A stretch of 64,000 nucleotides of DNA, from positions 4,993,363 through 5,057,362 of the forward strand of contig NZ_CP036349.1 in NCBI RefSeq assembly GCF_007753265.1, read 5' to 3'. Position numbers and translations under genes: made by a program. This stretch comes from Botrimarina mediterranea (lineage in GTDB: Bacteria > Planctomycetota > Planctomycetia > Pirellulales > Lacipirellulaceae). Under the pieces are notes generated by a model. That model did no database searches. It was not told the DNA's origin and was given only the letters and a program-made list of their open reading frames with translations. This document shows positions 1 through 9,453 of this stretch, one piece after another. Each line of letters starts with the position of its first letter. The stretch's first letter is position 1.

Positions 1-352
1 TGGCTGGTCTGGTCACAATGACGCCGTTGTCTGGGACGTCGAGGTTCTGACGCCAGGCGTTTACCATGCCGAGTTCTACTTGGCGGTCCCGCCGGCGGCC
101 GTCGGGGGATCGCTTGTGCTTGAGACGAGTATGGGAGCAACGCGGATTGCACTTACGGAGGCGACGGACTGCGAGCCCTTGGGGCCGGCGATGGATCGTG
201 TCCTCAGGCAAGAGGGACCCGTCATGAACTTCCGAAGCTTCGACGGCACAGCGCTCAAGCTAGAGGCGGGTAGGCAAGAACTGCGGGTTTCGTGGGACGA
301 CTTCTCGAACAAAGGTCCGCTCTTGTGGCAGCTATGTCTTGAACGTCAATAG
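1..352 (+). CDS. Sulfatase-like protein, C-terminal fragment (5' truncated)
   Basis: The reading frame is open from base 2 of the window to a TAG at 350-352, so this is the last 116 codons of a gene that starts to the left. The sequence begins GWSGHNDAVVWDVEV and continues with a beta-rich stretch, an 'E(A)TD' turn and a short DRVLRQEG motif. This pattern resembles the beta-sandwich domain that ends many planctomycete arylsulfatase-type enzymes, where it follows the catalytic domain. The catalytic domain with its formylglycine site is outside the window, so enzyme activity is inferred only from this tail. A secreted polysaccharide sulfatase is the likely role; another enzyme with the same accessory domain is possible. 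Confidence 0.55.
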   Translation, partial: GWSGHNDAVVWDVEVLTPGVYHAEFYLAVPPAAVGGSLVLETSMGATRIALTEATDCEPLGPAMDRVLRQEGPVMNFRSFDGTALKLEAGRQELRVSWDDFSNKGPLLWQLCLERQ

Positions 353-361
353 CGATGACGC

Positions 362-500
362 TCACCGCTGAGGTTGTGTCAGCTGCGGCGGATTTCCGGC
401 TTCGCCAACCCGCTAATGTGGTCTTGAAGGTATTAGACCGCTGCGACGTTAGCGCCTAGCGAAGCCGCTGACGCTGATCCACCCGCTGAAACTTGAACCC
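362..500 (+). repeat. Diverged direct repeat, copy 1 (left of antiporter gene)
   Basis: This stretch of the 353-613 gap aligns with 2605-2745 in the same orientation. Shared blocks include 'tccggcttcgccaac'-like sequence, 'gtggtcttg', 'ttagaccg', 'tgcgacgtt' and the exact 'gcgcctagcgaagccgct'. A shorter second block ('gcgatcgcac ... ctccgtcc') near 545-580 matches 2560-2605. The two copies bracket the antiporter gene. No reading frame or RNA gene was recognised in the gap. Confidence 0.6.
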
Positions 501-613
501 GTCGCTCGAGGCCCTGCTAGGAACTTGAGTTAACGGCGATCGCACGGTTCGAACAGCTGCGACCACTTGACTCCGTCCCCGCGATTGAATCGCAATCTGT
601 GCGTTTCCAGTGG

Positions 614-2104
614 CTAATCGGCTTCTGCTTTGCTTTGCCCCGCGAGACCTAGCCGGCTCAGCATCGGCCCCATGGTCAGTCCGCCGACGAGGATCGAAAA
701 AGCGACGACGACGTAAGTCATGGTCAGGACAAGTTCGCCGACGTTGTCGTACTCCGATTGCTGAGCGTGGATCTCTTCCTTGAGCGACAGAGCTAGCGCA
801 ACACTGATCCCGCCGCGCAGGCCGCCCCAGGTCAAGACCTTGATCGCGTGCGGCGTGAACTCTCGGCCGGTCGCCTCCTTCAAGGCGGTAACCACCGTGC
901 CAACGGACAGGAATCTCGCCAGCAGCACAGCGGGGATCGCCAGAGCCCCGGCCAGCAAATACTGCTCCGTGAAAGACAGCACCAAGACCTCCAGCCCGAT
1001 CAATACAAACAACACCGCGTTCAGCAATTCGTCCACCAACTCCCAGAACGTGTCCAGGTGCTCGCGCGTCGTCTCGGACATCGCCAGCGTTCGGCCATGG
1101 TTACCCAGGATCAGCCCTGCGACCACCATCGCCAACGGTCCGGAGAGGTGAAGCTTCATCGCCAGCGCATACCCGCTCGTCACTACCGCCAGCGATAGCA
1201 AAATCTCCGTCGCGTAGTGATCAATTGAACGCAACAGTAAGAACGCGAGCAGTCCCAACGCAAATCCCAACGCAATCCCACCGCCTGCTTCGAGGGCAAA
1301 GAGCTTGGCGACATCGATTGGTTGCGTCTCTGTCGTCTCCCTGCCTTCTTGTAAATCGTGCGGATGCTCGCGTTCGAGTTGTGCCCCACTAGCTGGTTCG
1401 TCAAGCAAGACGATTGGTGGATTACCATCGACGTTGGGTCGTTTACCGAAATTTTCTTGGATCTGCTCTACGACGCCATCAAATCCATCATTCGTCTGTC
1501 GGCTTTCATGCGTCTCACCATGCCCGCTCAACCCCGCGATGCCCAAGAGCGCAATAAAAACCACCACGCCCACGCCATCGTTGAATAACGACTCGCCCGC
1601 GATCTTGGTCTCCAGCGACTTGGGTGCGCCGAGGCTCTTAACGATCCCCAGAACGGCGATCGGGTCGGTTGGCGCAACGATCGATCCAAAGATCAGGCAG
1701 TAGATGAAGCGAACCTCGATGCCGAGCCAGCCGGTGATGACGTAGGTGAGCCCGCCGACGATGAAAGTCGTGGCTAGGACGCCGACGGTCGCGAGCAGGA
1801 CGATGACCGCAGTTTGTTGCTTGAGGTCGTTGAGGTTGACGTGCAACGCCCCGGCAAAGAGCAGGTAGCCGAGCATGCCCTGCATTAGAGTTTGGTCGAA
1901 GTCGATCGATCCGAGGAGCGTCTCAGCCAAGGTAAGCACGCCCGCCCCCGGTACAAGCCAATCAATCAGCAGCAACGCAACCGCGTGCAGCATGGCCAGT
2001 AGCATCAGGCCCACCGTCGTCGGTAGCTTGAGCAGTTTGTGGTTGATGAACGCGAAGGCCGCTGCGAGGGCCACGAGGATGCCGGCGATGTCGAAGAAGC
2101 TCAT
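614..2104 (-). CDS. CPA1-family Na+(K+)/H+ antiporter (NhaP-like)
   Basis: A 496-residue membrane protein of the monovalent cation:proton antiporter-1 family, which exchanges Na+ or K+ for protons across the inner membrane for pH and salt homeostasis. It has about twelve hydrophobic segments. The ion-binding region reads [14 protein letters not shown] followed by [12 protein letters not shown], which carries the Asn-Asp pair used for transport in this family. A hydrophilic, acidic insertion of about 70 residues (around 195-270, rich in E, Q, N and H) splits the middle of the protein and is unusual for NhaP. Near the C terminus [14 protein letters not shown] is a typical family motif. The ATG at 2104 gives an N terminus that starts directly with the first membrane helix. 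It is a single gene between two diverged direct repeats; ion specificity cannot be read from sequence. Confidence 0.88.
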   Translation of the reverse strand: MSFFDIAGILVALAAAFAFINHKLLKLPTTVGLMLLAMLHAVALLLIDWLVPGAGVLTLAETLLGSIDFDQTLMQGMLGYLLFAGALHVNLNDLKQQTAVIVLLATVGVLATTFIVGGLTYVITGWLGIEVRFIYCLIFGSIVAPTDPIAVLGIVKSLGAPKSLETKIAGESLFNDGVGVVVFIALLGIAGLSGHGETHESRQTNDGFDGVVEQIQENFGKRPNVDGNPPIVLLDEPASGAQLEREHPHDLQEGRETTETQPIDVAKLFALEAGGGIALGFALGLLAFLLLRSIDHYATEILLSLAVVTSGYALAMKLHLSGPLAMVVAGLILGNHGRTLAMSETTREHLDTFWELVDELLNAVLFVLIGLEVLVLSFTEQYLLAGALAIPAVLLARFLSVGTVVTALKEATGREFTPHAIKVLTWGGLRGGISVALALSLKEEIHAQQSEYDNVGELVLTMTYVVVAFSILVGGLTMGPMLSRLGLAGQSKAEAD

Positions 2105-2905
2105 GACCAGCGTTATACGGCACTACGTCGACGGAAAAAAATGGGGGACACTTTCTAACCGTCTGCGGATACGTCGAACACCGGCTCGCTTCGTGACGGG
2201 CTGATCAAGAGCCCACCAGATCTGCGAAGCATTTCGTTGTGGAGTTCGCCGGTTGCGGAAATCAGAACCCGGTGCGAAGCTACTATCGCCGTCGCCGATA
2301 CGCGTTTGCAAAACTGGATCGAGCGAGCGAACGACCCGTCGGCTTGATTGGAGCTCGACACAGTCTGACGCTGCGCTCAGCGTGGGTGCCGATTGGGGGG
2401 ATAAAGGCTGGTGTTGGAATCATACGTGCAATGCTTGAATCTCGAGTCCACCATATAATTAGGAGTGCGGCCACAGCTCCAGGTGCTAACCGATGAGTGC
2501 AGTAACAAAGGCTGATCAGTCCTCTTGCCGAATGCTAATGCCCAGCTGGCAAACTGGCTATTAGCGATCGCACTCAACGGTGGCACCTGAACCCTTATCA
2601 CTCCGTCCACGAGGTTGCATCACGTGGGGCGGATTGCCGGCTCCGCCAACTCGCTGACGTGGTCTTGCCCGACTTAGACCGTTGCGACGTTGGCGCCTAG
2701 CGAAGCCGCTAGTGACGATCCAACCGACTAATTTTCGAACAGGACCTCATCCAGGTCGGTTGATCCAATCGACGCCGTTGAGCATGCTCCTGCGTCGAAA
2801 ACGTTCTCGGTAGGTTTGCGTATTGAAGTACACGTATTAGTGTCGCTTGCTCAACAAGACTCCTCAAGCAGTCCGCTCTGTCACCGATTGGTTATGCCCT
2901 AGTGC
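2105..2905. other. Gene-free 800 bp containing repeat copy 2
   Basis: Short open frames exist on both strands here but none has a plausible start with ribosome-binding site, a recognisable domain or protein-like composition. The interval holds the second direct-repeat copy (2605-2745) and otherwise nothing I can assign. It lies between the start of the antiporter gene and the end of the sigma-54 regulator gene. Confidence 0.5.
2605..2745 (+). repeat. Diverged direct repeat, copy 2 (right of antiporter gene)
   Basis: Partner of 362-500. The longest exact shared block is 'gcgcctagcgaagccgct' around 2694-2711. Identity is imperfect (single substitutions and small indels), so the duplication is not recent. 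Confidence 0.6.
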
Positions 2906-4438
2906 TTATCGGCGGAATTCGGCCCAGCGAATTCCCAGCTTGCGCATCCGGGCACGGAGCGTATGGGGGTTGATGTCGAGGATCGCCGCCGCGCCGTCAT
3001 GGCCTTCGATCTTTCCCTGGGTGCTTCGCAACGCGACTTCGATGTGGCGGCGCATGGCGTCGTCCAGCGTGGCGGGTTTCCCGCTTTGCAGAGACGCGGT
3101 GCTGCTGGCGTTGGCTTCCGAAGTGAGTGGTGAAAAGCCTAGGGCGGCGCTGATTTCCAGGGTGCGTCCCTCGCCAAGAATCGCCGCACGGTCGATCACC
3201 GCGCCGAGTTCACGGATGTTGCCTGGCCAGCGGTAGCCAGCGAGCACTTCGAGATCGGATTGGGTCGGCGCGACGGGAGTTAGGCCGAAACGCGTCGCCG
3301 CTCGCTGGGCAAAGTGATGGGCGAGCTCGGGGATGTCGCCGACGCGGTCGCGTAGCGGCGGCAGCAAGATTGGAAAGACCGCGATTCGATACCACAAGTC
3401 TTCGCGGAACCCGCCGGACTGGGCCATCGCGGCGAGGTCGCGGTGCGTCGCAGCGATTACGCGTACATCCACACGCAACGGGTCACCGCCACCGACGCGT
3501 TCTATGATCGAATCCTGCAGGACCCGCAGGAAGCGAACCTGCGCGTCAGGTGGAAGCTCGCCGATCTCGTCGAGGAACAAAGTGCCTTGGTCCGCACGTT
3601 CGAACCAGCCCTTGCGTTGCTCCGAAGCGCCGGTAAACGCGCCCTTCTCGTGGCCGAAGAGTTGCGAGTCGACGAGTTCGGGAGGGATGGCGCCGCAATT
3701 GACACGGATAAAGGGACCCGAGTGGCGGTCGCTGCGCTGATGGATCGTACGGGCGATGACCTCCTTGCCGGTGCCCGTCTCGCCCAATAGTAGAACCGGG
3801 GCGTCGGACCCGCTCACGAGGTCCACTCGACGCATAACCTGAGCGAGACCCGTCGCTTCGCCGACAACAAGGTCCGTGAGGTCGGTGCGACCCAATCGAC
3901 GCAAGAGACTCCGCTTGTCAGCTTCAGCCGCTTCGCGCAGCGCCACTAATTCGTGCCAGCGATGATCGGTTGCGAGCGAAACCGCAATCGGCTCTTGAAC
4001 GGCGCTGAGCAGGCTCGCATGCCGCGGACCAAAGGGCTTGCCGTCGAGAGAGCTTGCCAACAGCAGTCCGATTGAGTCGCCGTGCAGTAGTCCGCCAGCC
4101 CACCCGGGGGACATGCCTAGCGTCTCAGCAAGCGGCGACAGAGGCCGTGGTATTTCGTTCGGGTCTCCCGCCGCCCAGCCGACCCCGTTCTTCTCTGCCC
4201 ACGCGATCAAGCGTTTGAGATTATCGGGCGCCTGAGAGATTAGCCCTGTCGGCGATCCTGCGGGGCCGGTGGCGACGTGGGCGGCATGGCCGTGCTCTCG
4301 GTCCAATCGCACAACATCCAGGCGGCTGACTGGCGCGACCGTGGTGAGGGTCGACGCCACGGCGTGCAGCGACGGTCCGATCTCGTTATGCCGAGAGGTT
4401 TCTCGCCACGCTTGCAGAACCAAGTCTTGAATACGCAT
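2906..4438 (-). CDS. Sigma-54-dependent transcriptional activator (NtrC/NorR type)
   Basis: A 510-residue bacterial enhancer-binding protein. Residues about 20-170 form a GAF-like sensory region. The central AAA+ domain has Walker A GETGTGKE (about 218), the sigma-54-contacting loop GAFTGA (about 266), Walker B-type TLFLDEIGELP (about 285) and an arginine-finger region. The last 45 residues form a Fis-type helix-turn-helix (DINPHTLRARMRKLGI). It therefore binds upstream DNA and opens promoters held by RNA polymerase with sigma-54. The frame is open further upstream, to 4786, but that would overlap the divergent sulfate-binding-protein gene; I place the start at the ATG at 4438, with ATG 4492 as an alternative. 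No clear Shine-Dalgarno is visible at either. Its position, divergent from a sulfate operon with a -24/-12 promoter, suggests it controls sulfate uptake. Confidence 0.9.
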   Translation of the reverse strand: MRIQDLVLQAWRETSRHNEIGPSLHAVASTLTTVAPVSRLDVVRLDREHGHAAHVATGPAGSPTGLISQAPDNLKRLIAWAEKNGVGWAAGDPNEIPRPLSPLAETLGMSPGWAGGLLHGDSIGLLLASSLDGKPFGPRHASLLSAVQEPIAVSLATDHRWHELVALREAAEADKRSLLRRLGRTDLTDLVVGEATGLAQVMRRVDLVSGSDAPVLLLGETGTGKEVIARTIHQRSDRHSGPFIRVNCGAIPPELVDSQLFGHEKGAFTGASEQRKGWFERADQGTLFLDEIGELPPDAQVRFLRVLQDSIIERVGGGDPLRVDVRVIAATHRDLAAMAQSGGFREDLWYRIAVFPILLPPLRDRVGDIPELAHHFAQRAATRFGLTPVAPTQSDLEVLAGYRWPGNIRELGAVIDRAAILGEGRTLEISAALGFSPLTSEANASSTASLQSGKPATLDDAMRRHIEVALRSTQGKIEGHDGAAAILDINPHTLRARMRKLGIRWAEFRR

Positions 4439-4521
4439 GCCGGCTGGGCCTGGGGAGCATATATCACAGCTGCCGTTGCTAATGCTAGCCATTGCCGTCT
4501 TATTTGCTAGTCGATTAAGGC

Positions 4522-4539
4522 GTGACGGGACGGGATCAC
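4522..4539. promoter_or_regulatory. Candidate upstream activator site (imperfect palindrome)
   Basis: The 18-bp element GTGACGGGACGGGATCAC has matching GTGA/TCAC ends and lies 45-60 bp upstream of the predicted sigma-54 promoter. It is the only dyad I see in the divergent intergenic region, so it could bind the adjacent enhancer-binding protein. Distance is shorter than usual for such sites. Confidence 0.25.
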
Positions 4540-4583
4540 GGGGCGGGGTTGAAAACACCGGCAATTCCGCGGGGAGTGATCGA

Positions 4584-4600
4584 TTGGCGCGGTAACTGCA
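4584..4600 (+). promoter_or_regulatory. Sigma-54 (-24/-12) promoter of the sulfate transport operon
   Basis: TTGGCGCGgtaacTGCA matches the consensus TTGGCACG-N4-TTGCA at 15 of 17 positions or better where specified, with the invariant GG (4586-4587) and GC (4598-4599) separated by exactly 10 bp. Transcription would start near 4611, about 36 bp before the ATG of the binding-protein gene. A sigma-54 activator is encoded divergently next to it, which supports the assignment. Confidence 0.7.
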
Positions 4601-4646
4601 TACCCGGCGCCGGAAACCCCTTCTTCCTTCCAACGGAAGCGACACG

Positions 4647-5705
4647 ATGACCCGCCTTGCTCCATACGCCGCCCTTGCCCTGCTGCTCGCGCCGATTGCC
4701 GGGTGTGGTCCTTCCTCGCAAGCGGATGCTTCGGGACGAACGCCATCGGGCGAGCCCGCGAAGGCCGGCAAGGTGACGCTGCTCAACGTTTCCTACGACC
4801 CGACCCGCGAGCTTTACCAGGAATACAACAAGCTCTTCGCCAAGAAATGGCGAGAAGAAGCGGGCCAAGAAGTCACGATCGAGCAGTCGCACGGCGGCGC
4901 CGGCAAGCAAGCCCGAGCGGTGATCGACGGCTTGAGAGCCGACATCGTGACGCTCGCAATCGGCTACGACATCGACGAGATCGCTCAGCAGACCCAACGC
5001 TTGCCGATCAACTGGCAATCGCGGCTCCCGCACCGCAGCTCCCCCTACACATCGACGATCGTGTTCCTTGTCCGCAAGGGGAACCCTAAGGAGATCAAGG
5101 ACTGGGACGACTTGGTGAAGACCGGCATTGAGGTGATCACGCCCAATCCCAAGACCTCCGGCGGGGCCCGATATAACTACCTCGCTGCGTGGGGATATGC
5201 CCTCCGTCAGAACGATAAGAACGAAGACAAGGCGAAGGAGTTCATCAGCGCCTTATTCAAGAATGTCCCGGTGCTCGACTCGGGCGCCCGCGGCGCTACG
5301 ACGACGTTCGTGCAGCGGGAGATCGGCGACGTACTACTGACGTGGGAGAACGAGGCGCTGCTCGCTCTGCGTGAGCTAGGTGAAGGTGAGGTCGAGATGG
5401 TTGTCCCCTCGGTGAGTGTCCTCGCCGAGCCTCCGGTTGCCGTCGTGGATAAGAACGCCGAGGCCCACGGCGCGCTTGAAGCCGCCAATGCCTACTTGCA
5501 AGGCTTGTACGCCCCTGAAGGCCAGAAGCTCGCCGCCAAGCACTTTTATCGTCCCCAGAGCACCGAGCACGCCGACAAGGCCGACCTCGAGCGCTTTGCC
5601 GAAATCGAACTGTTCTCGGTAGACGACGAGTTCGGAGGCTGGCAAGAAGCGCAGAAGAAGCATTTCGTCGACGGCGGCGTGTTCGACGCGATCTACCAGC
5701 CTTGA
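4647..5705 (+). CDS. sbp: Sulfate ABC transporter, substrate-binding lipoprotein
   Basis: A 352-residue periplasmic sulfate/thiosulfate-binding protein of the Sbp/CysP family, which captures sulfate and delivers it to the CysTW permease. The N terminus is a lipoprotein signal peptide ending in the lipobox APIAGC, so the protein is membrane-anchored, which differs from the soluble Sbp of enterobacteria. Family motifs are clear: [32 protein letters not shown], and DIVTLA. The gene opens a tightly spaced five-gene sulfate operon (55 bp before cysT). A sigma-54 promoter ends about 45 bp upstream. Length and motif content agree with a functional protein. Confidence 0.95.
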   Translation: MTRLAPYAALALLLAPIAGCGPSSQADASGRTPSGEPAKAGKVTLLNVSYDPTRELYQEYNKLFAKKWREEAGQEVTIEQSHGGAGKQARAVIDGLRADIVTLAIGYDIDEIAQQTQRLPINWQSRLPHRSSPYTSTIVFLVRKGNPKEIKDWDDLVKTGIEVITPNPKTSGGARYNYLAAWGYALRQNDKNEDKAKEFISALFKNVPVLDSGARGATTTFVQREIGDVLLTWENEALLALRELGEGEVEMVVPSVSVLAEPPVAVVDKNAEAHGALEAANAYLQGLYAPEGQKLAAKHFYRPQSTEHADKADLERFAEIELFSVDDEFGGWQEAQKKHFVDGGVFDAIYQP

Positions 5706-5760
5706 TCTTCCTCTCTCTCGCACTGTCCACAAGGTCTTCCGCCGCTAGGGAGGGCGACGC

Positions 5761-6597
5761 ATGTCACGCACATCCGCTATCGCCGCGCTGCCCGGGTTCC
5801 GACTCACGGTCGGTTACACGGTTCTGTATCTGAGTTTGATTGTGCTGCTGCCGCTGGTCGCCCTGTTCCTCAAGGCGGCCGGCCTGGGCTGGAACGACTT
5901 CATCGCGGCGGCGTTCAACCCGCGAGTGATGGCGTCTTACTGGCTCACGTTCGGCACAGCGTTCATCGCTGCGGTTATCAACGCGGCCTTCGGCTTAGCG
6001 GTGGCCTGGACGCTGGTCCGCTACCGCTTCCCGGGCCGCCGGCTGATCGACGCGTTGGTGGACTTGCCTTTCGCTCTGCCGACCGCCGTATCGGGTATCG
6101 CCCTGACGGCGGTTTACTCGCAGAACGGCTGGATCGGGCAGTGGCTCGAACCGCTTGGCATCAAAGTCGCTTTTACTTCCACGGGGATCGTCGTGGCGCT
6201 GGTGTTCATTGGCTTGCCCTTCGTTGTGCGGACGCTCCAACCCGCCCTCGAGGACCTCGAAAGGGAAGTCGAAGAGGCGGCCGCGAGCCTCGGCGCCACG
6301 CCGATCCAAACTTTCATTCGCGTGACGCTCCCCGCCATCTTGCCGGCGCTGCTGACGGGGTTCGCGCTCGCGTTCGCTCGGGCGATCGGTGAGTACGGCT
6401 CGGTGGTCTTCATCTCGGGCAACATGCCGATGAAGACCGAAGTGACTTCGCTGCTGATTGTTACCAAGCTTGAGCAATACGACGCAGCCGGCGCCGCCGC
6501 CATTGCCGTAGTGATGCTCGCGGTGTCGTTCACTCTGCTGCTGGGGATCAACCTCTTGCAGCGTTTGTCAGGCCGTCGTCACCTGGCGGGAGTCTAA
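5761..6597 (+). CDS. cysT: Sulfate ABC transporter permease CysT
   Basis: A 278-residue inner-membrane permease with six predicted helices, one half of the CysTW sulfate channel. The BPD_transp_1 EAA loop that contacts the ATPase is visible as EEAAASLGATPIQTF...LPAILPALLTG. The family signature RAIGEYGSVVFISGN follows. The ATG at 5761 is preceded by a good ribosome-binding site (agggagggcg). Seven bases separate its stop from cysW. Order cysT-cysW-cysA is the standard arrangement and the paralogous relation to the next gene is obvious. Confidence 0.95.
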   Translation: MSRTSAIAALPGFRLTVGYTVLYLSLIVLLPLVALFLKAAGLGWNDFIAAAFNPRVMASYWLTFGTAFIAAVINAAFGLAVAWTLVRYRFPGRRLIDALVDLPFALPTAVSGIALTAVYSQNGWIGQWLEPLGIKVAFTSTGIVVALVFIGLPFVVRTLQPALEDLEREVEEAAASLGATPIQTFIRVTLPAILPALLTGFALAFARAIGEYGSVVFISGNMPMKTEVTSLLIVTKLEQYDAAGAAAIAVVMLAVSFTLLLGINLLQRLSGRRHLAGV

Positions 6598-6604
6598 AGA
6601 TCAC

Positions 6605-7495
6605 ATGAACGCCATGACCTCTGTCGGAACGATCGCGGCGCCCACGAAAGCCGCCCGATCCCGCTCGATTGATTGGAGAGAAGCCCTGCCGCGTTGGACA
6701 CTGATCAGTCTGACCTTAACCTTCCTCGCCCTGTTCTTGTTCGTTCCGCTCGCGGCGATCGTCGCCGAAGCGTTACGCAAAGGACTCGGCGCTTACTTCG
6801 CTAGCTTCACCGATCCCGACTGCCACTCCGCGATTCGCTTGACGCTGCTCGTGACGGCGATCGCCGTGCCGCTGAACCTTGTGTTCGGGCTGGCGGCGTC
6901 GTGGGCGATCGCCAAGTTCGAGTTCGTCGGCAAAAGCTTGCTGCTGACGCTGGTGGACCTGCCGTTTGCGGTGTCGCCGATTGTGTCGGGCTTGGTCTAC
7001 GTGTTGCTCTTCGGGGCGCAGGGGTGGTTCGGTCCTTGGCTGGCGGAGCATGACATTGAGGTCATCTTTGCCGTGCCGGGGATCGTGCTGGCGACGATCT
7101 TCGTGACGTTCCCGTTCGTGGCTCGCGAAGTGATCCCGCTGATGCAAGAGCAAGGCAAGGACGAAGAGCTCGCCGCGCTGTCGCTCGGCGCCAGCGGATG
7201 GCAGACCTTCTGGCGCGTCACGCTGCCAAACGTCCGCTGGGCCGTGCTGTACGGCGTGATCCTGTCGGTCGCCCGGGCGATGGGCGAGTTCGGCGCCGTG
7301 TCGGTGGTTTCGGGCCACATCCGCGGCCGCACCAACACGATGCCGCTGCACGTCGAGGTTCTTTACAACGAATACAACTTCGTCGCCGCGTTTGCGGTGG
7401 CGTCGCTGCTAGCCCTCCTCGCGCTGGTGACGCTCGCGCTGCAGAGCGTCGTCGAATGGCGTCTGAGCCGCGAGACCCGCGGCGACTCCCACTAA
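6605..7495 (+). CDS. cysW: Sulfate ABC transporter permease CysW
   Basis: A 296-residue permease, partner of CysT in the sulfate translocation pore. It has six membrane segments, the EAA-type loop [22 protein letters not shown] and the typical CysW stretch [18 protein letters not shown] hydrophilic N-terminal tail of about 25 residues precedes the first helix. The start is the ATG at 6605, eight bases after the cysT stop, which suggests translational coupling. The ATPase gene follows after 44 bases. Confidence 0.95.
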   Translation: MNAMTSVGTIAAPTKAARSRSIDWREALPRWTLISLTLTFLALFLFVPLAAIVAEALRKGLGAYFASFTDPDCHSAIRLTLLVTAIAVPLNLVFGLAASWAIAKFEFVGKSLLLTLVDLPFAVSPIVSGLVYVLLFGAQGWFGPWLAEHDIEVIFAVPGIVLATIFVTFPFVAREVIPLMQEQGKDEELAALSLGASGWQTFWRVTLPNVRWAVLYGVILSVARAMGEFGAVSVVSGHIRGRTNTMPLHVEVLYNEYNFVAAFAVASLLALLALVTLALQSVVEWRLSRETRGDSH

Positions 7496-7539
7496 AACAC
7501 AACGCGTCTAGCCGACGCCCGCACGAGGAAGAATTCATC

Positions 7540-8661
7540 ATGAGCATCGAAGTCCGTCACGTCTCGAAGTCCTTCAGTGCGTTCAAGGCGCTCGACGACG
7601 TCAGCCTCCGCATCAATGGCGGCGAGTTGGTCGCGCTGTTGGGCCCGTCGGGCTCGGGCAAGACGACGCTGCTGCGATTGATCGCGGGGCTCGAAACGCC
7701 CGACGATGACTCGCGTACGTCGGTCCTGTTTCATGACCGCGACGTCTCTGAAGCCAAGGTCGCCGAGCGCCGTGTGGGGTTTGTGTTCCAGCATTACGCG
7801 CTGTTCCGCCACATGACGGTGTTCGACAACATCGCCTTCGGCCTGCGGGTGAAGCCCCGCAGTGAGCGGCTTCCCGCCGATCGCATTCAAGCAAAGGTTG
7901 AACGGCTGCTCGAACTCGTGCAGCTGAAGCAGTTCGGCAATCGGTTCCCGTCGCAACTCTCTGGCGGCCAGCGGCAGCGTGTGGCGCTCGCCCGGGCGCT
8001 TGCCGTCGAGCCGAAGGTTCTGCTGCTCGACGAGCCGTTCGGTGCGCTCGACGCCAAGGTGCGGCAGGACCTGCGGCAGTGGCTGCGTCGTCTGCACGAG
8101 CAGATGCACGTGACCACGGTGCTTGTTACGCACGACCAGGAAGAGGCCCTCGAAGTCGCCGACCGCGTTGTCGTGATGAACCATGGTAGGATCGAGCAAG
8201 ACGGTTCGCCGGACGAACTGTTCCACAACGCCCAGACGCAATTCGTCATGGAGTTCCTCGGCCAAGTGAACATGTTCCACGGCCGGGCGGTCTCTGGGTT
8301 CGCAACGGCGGGTCCGCTACGCGTCGAGTTCCCCAACTACCGCAGCGACGAAGCGGCGCCCGCGCGGGTTTACTTCCGCCCCCACGACCTCGAAGTCCGT
8401 CGGCGCCCCAACGGTGACCCCAGCCTGGCGGCGACCATTCGCCGGATCAACACGGCCGGTTCGCTCGGCCGCGTGTCGCTGACGACGCTCGACGGCGTGC
8501 CGGTGCTCGTGGAAATGACGCTCGACGAGTTACGCGAACTCTCGCTCCAAGAGGACGAACTGGTTCACCTCTACCCGAAGCAGGCGAAGGTGTTCCTCGA
8601 TGGTTCCGCCGTCGGACATGAAGGCAAGCTCACCACACCCGCGAGGTCCGTCGCATCGTGA
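7540..8661 (+). CDS. cysA: Sulfate ABC transporter ATP-binding protein CysA
   Basis: A 373-residue ABC ATPase that powers sulfate import. Walker [10 protein letters not shown] (about 35), Q-loop [16 protein letters not shown], signature [15 protein letters not shown], Walker [13 protein letters not shown] and the H-loop VLVTHD are all intact. The last 120 residues form a TOBE-like regulatory domain (YFRPHDLEV...). The frame is open upstream into cysW, but the start is the ATG at 7540, which has a strong ribosome-binding site (gaggaagaa) and yields the standard N terminus [12 protein letters not shown]. The stop codon overlaps the start of the next gene. Confidence 0.96.
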   Translation: MSIEVRHVSKSFSAFKALDDVSLRINGGELVALLGPSGSGKTTLLRLIAGLETPDDDSRTSVLFHDRDVSEAKVAERRVGFVFQHYALFRHMTVFDNIAFGLRVKPRSERLPADRIQAKVERLLELVQLKQFGNRFPSQLSGGQRQRVALARALAVEPKVLLLDEPFGALDAKVRQDLRQWLRRLHEQMHVTTVLVTHDQEEALEVADRVVVMNHGRIEQDGSPDELFHNAQTQFVMEFLGQVNMFHGRAVSGFATAGPLRVEFPNYRSDEAAPARVYFRPHDLEVRRRPNGDPSLAATIRRINTAGSLGRVSLTTLDGVPVLVEMTLDELRELSLQEDELVHLYPKQAKVFLDGSAVGHEGKLTTPARSVAS

Positions 8662-8846
8662 CCCAGTCAACCCGCATCAACGCTACGCGGCACATCGGCC
8701 CTACGCCCGACGAGCTGCAAGAGGTCGCCGACGCTCTGCGTGGCCTGCACTTCGGCGTTGTGCAAGTCGTGGTGCAGGACGGCGTGGTCGTTCAGATCGA
8801 ACGCACCGAGAAACGCCGCCTGCGAATGCAGAAACCCGCCGAGTAA
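8658..8846 (+). CDS. yezD: YezD family small protein (DUF2292)
   Basis: A 62-residue protein matching the YezD family: a helical N-terminal part followed by a beta-hairpin with [20 protein letters not shown], which is the family core. YezD proteins are repeatedly found in sulfur-assimilation gene clusters of diverse bacteria; their molecular function is unknown. It starts with GTG at 8658, and the GTGA overlap with the cysA stop codon indicates translational coupling. It is the last gene of the sulfate operon. Its location here supports a link with sulfate uptake or assimilation. Confidence 0.85.
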   Translation: MTQSTRINATRHIGPTPDELQEVADALRGLHFGVVQVVVQDGVVVQIERTEKRRLRMQKPAE

Positions 8847-8872
8847 GCGGCACGAACTGTTGCCGCACTTTT
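8847..8872 (+). terminator. Weak terminator-like hairpin after the sulfate operon
   Basis: Six-base stem gcggca/tgccgc with an 8-base loop, followed two bases later by tttt. It starts immediately after the yezD stop. The stem is short, so termination would be weak. Confidence 0.4.
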
Positions 8873-8961
8873 ATCAGCCCCACTGCATCGGCAGAGGGCT
8901 CTCTCCCCACTCAAGTCCGACCGGACATCCGGAGGCGAAGCATGACCAGGACTGTCTCGCC

Positions 8962-9393
8962 ATGTCGCCTCTCCGTTCGCGCCTTTCGATCGCGCTGTCG
9001 CTGCTGAGCCCGCTGGCGTTTGTCGGCTGTGTCGATTCGGCGCCGCTCACCGTCGCCACCTATCCAGTCGAAGCCCCGATCACGTTCCAGGGAAAGCCGA
9101 CGCCGGGCGCGTTCATCGCGTTCCACCCGGTGACGCCTTCCGAAGATGTCCCCGCGCCGCGTGGCGTTGTGACACGTGAGGGGCAGCTCCAGGTATCGAC
9201 CTTCAATGGCGGCGATGGCGATCCCGAAGGGGGGTATGTCGTCACGGTTCAATGGAACCGCCTCATTCGTCGCGGCGACGAGATCGTCGCGGGGCCGAAT
9301 GTCATCCCGCGCAAGTACGCCTCGCCGCAAACGTCAAACCTGCGGGTCCGCATCGCGGCGGGCGACAACAAGCTGGACCCCATTCGGCTGTGA
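8962..9393 (+). CDS. Small lipoprotein, transthyretin-like fold (planctomycete type)
   Basis: A 143-residue exported lipoprotein: signal peptide MSPLRSRLSIALSLLSPLAF with lipobox FVGC, then an Ig/transthyretin-like beta domain (VEAPITFQGKPTPGAFIAFHP, later EGGYVVTVQW). Such proteins are common in planctomycetes and often sit next to DUF1559 genes, as here; their function is unknown. The best Shine-Dalgarno nearby (ggagg, 8931-8935) is spaced for a different-frame ATG at 8942, which encodes only 21 residues; the ATG at 8962 has a weaker agga 11 bases upstream but gives a complete lipoprotein signal. Confidence 0.75.
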   Translation: MSPLRSRLSIALSLLSPLAFVGCVDSAPLTVATYPVEAPITFQGKPTPGAFIAFHPVTPSEDVPAPRGVVTREGQLQVSTFNGGDGDPEGGYVVTVQWNRLIRRGDEIVAGPNVIPRKYASPQTSNLRVRIAAGDNKLDPIRL

Positions 9394-9453
9394 CGAGACC
9401 TCCAGACTCTCTCGATCGTTTACCCCTGTAACAACTGAATGAAGGGATTTGTC

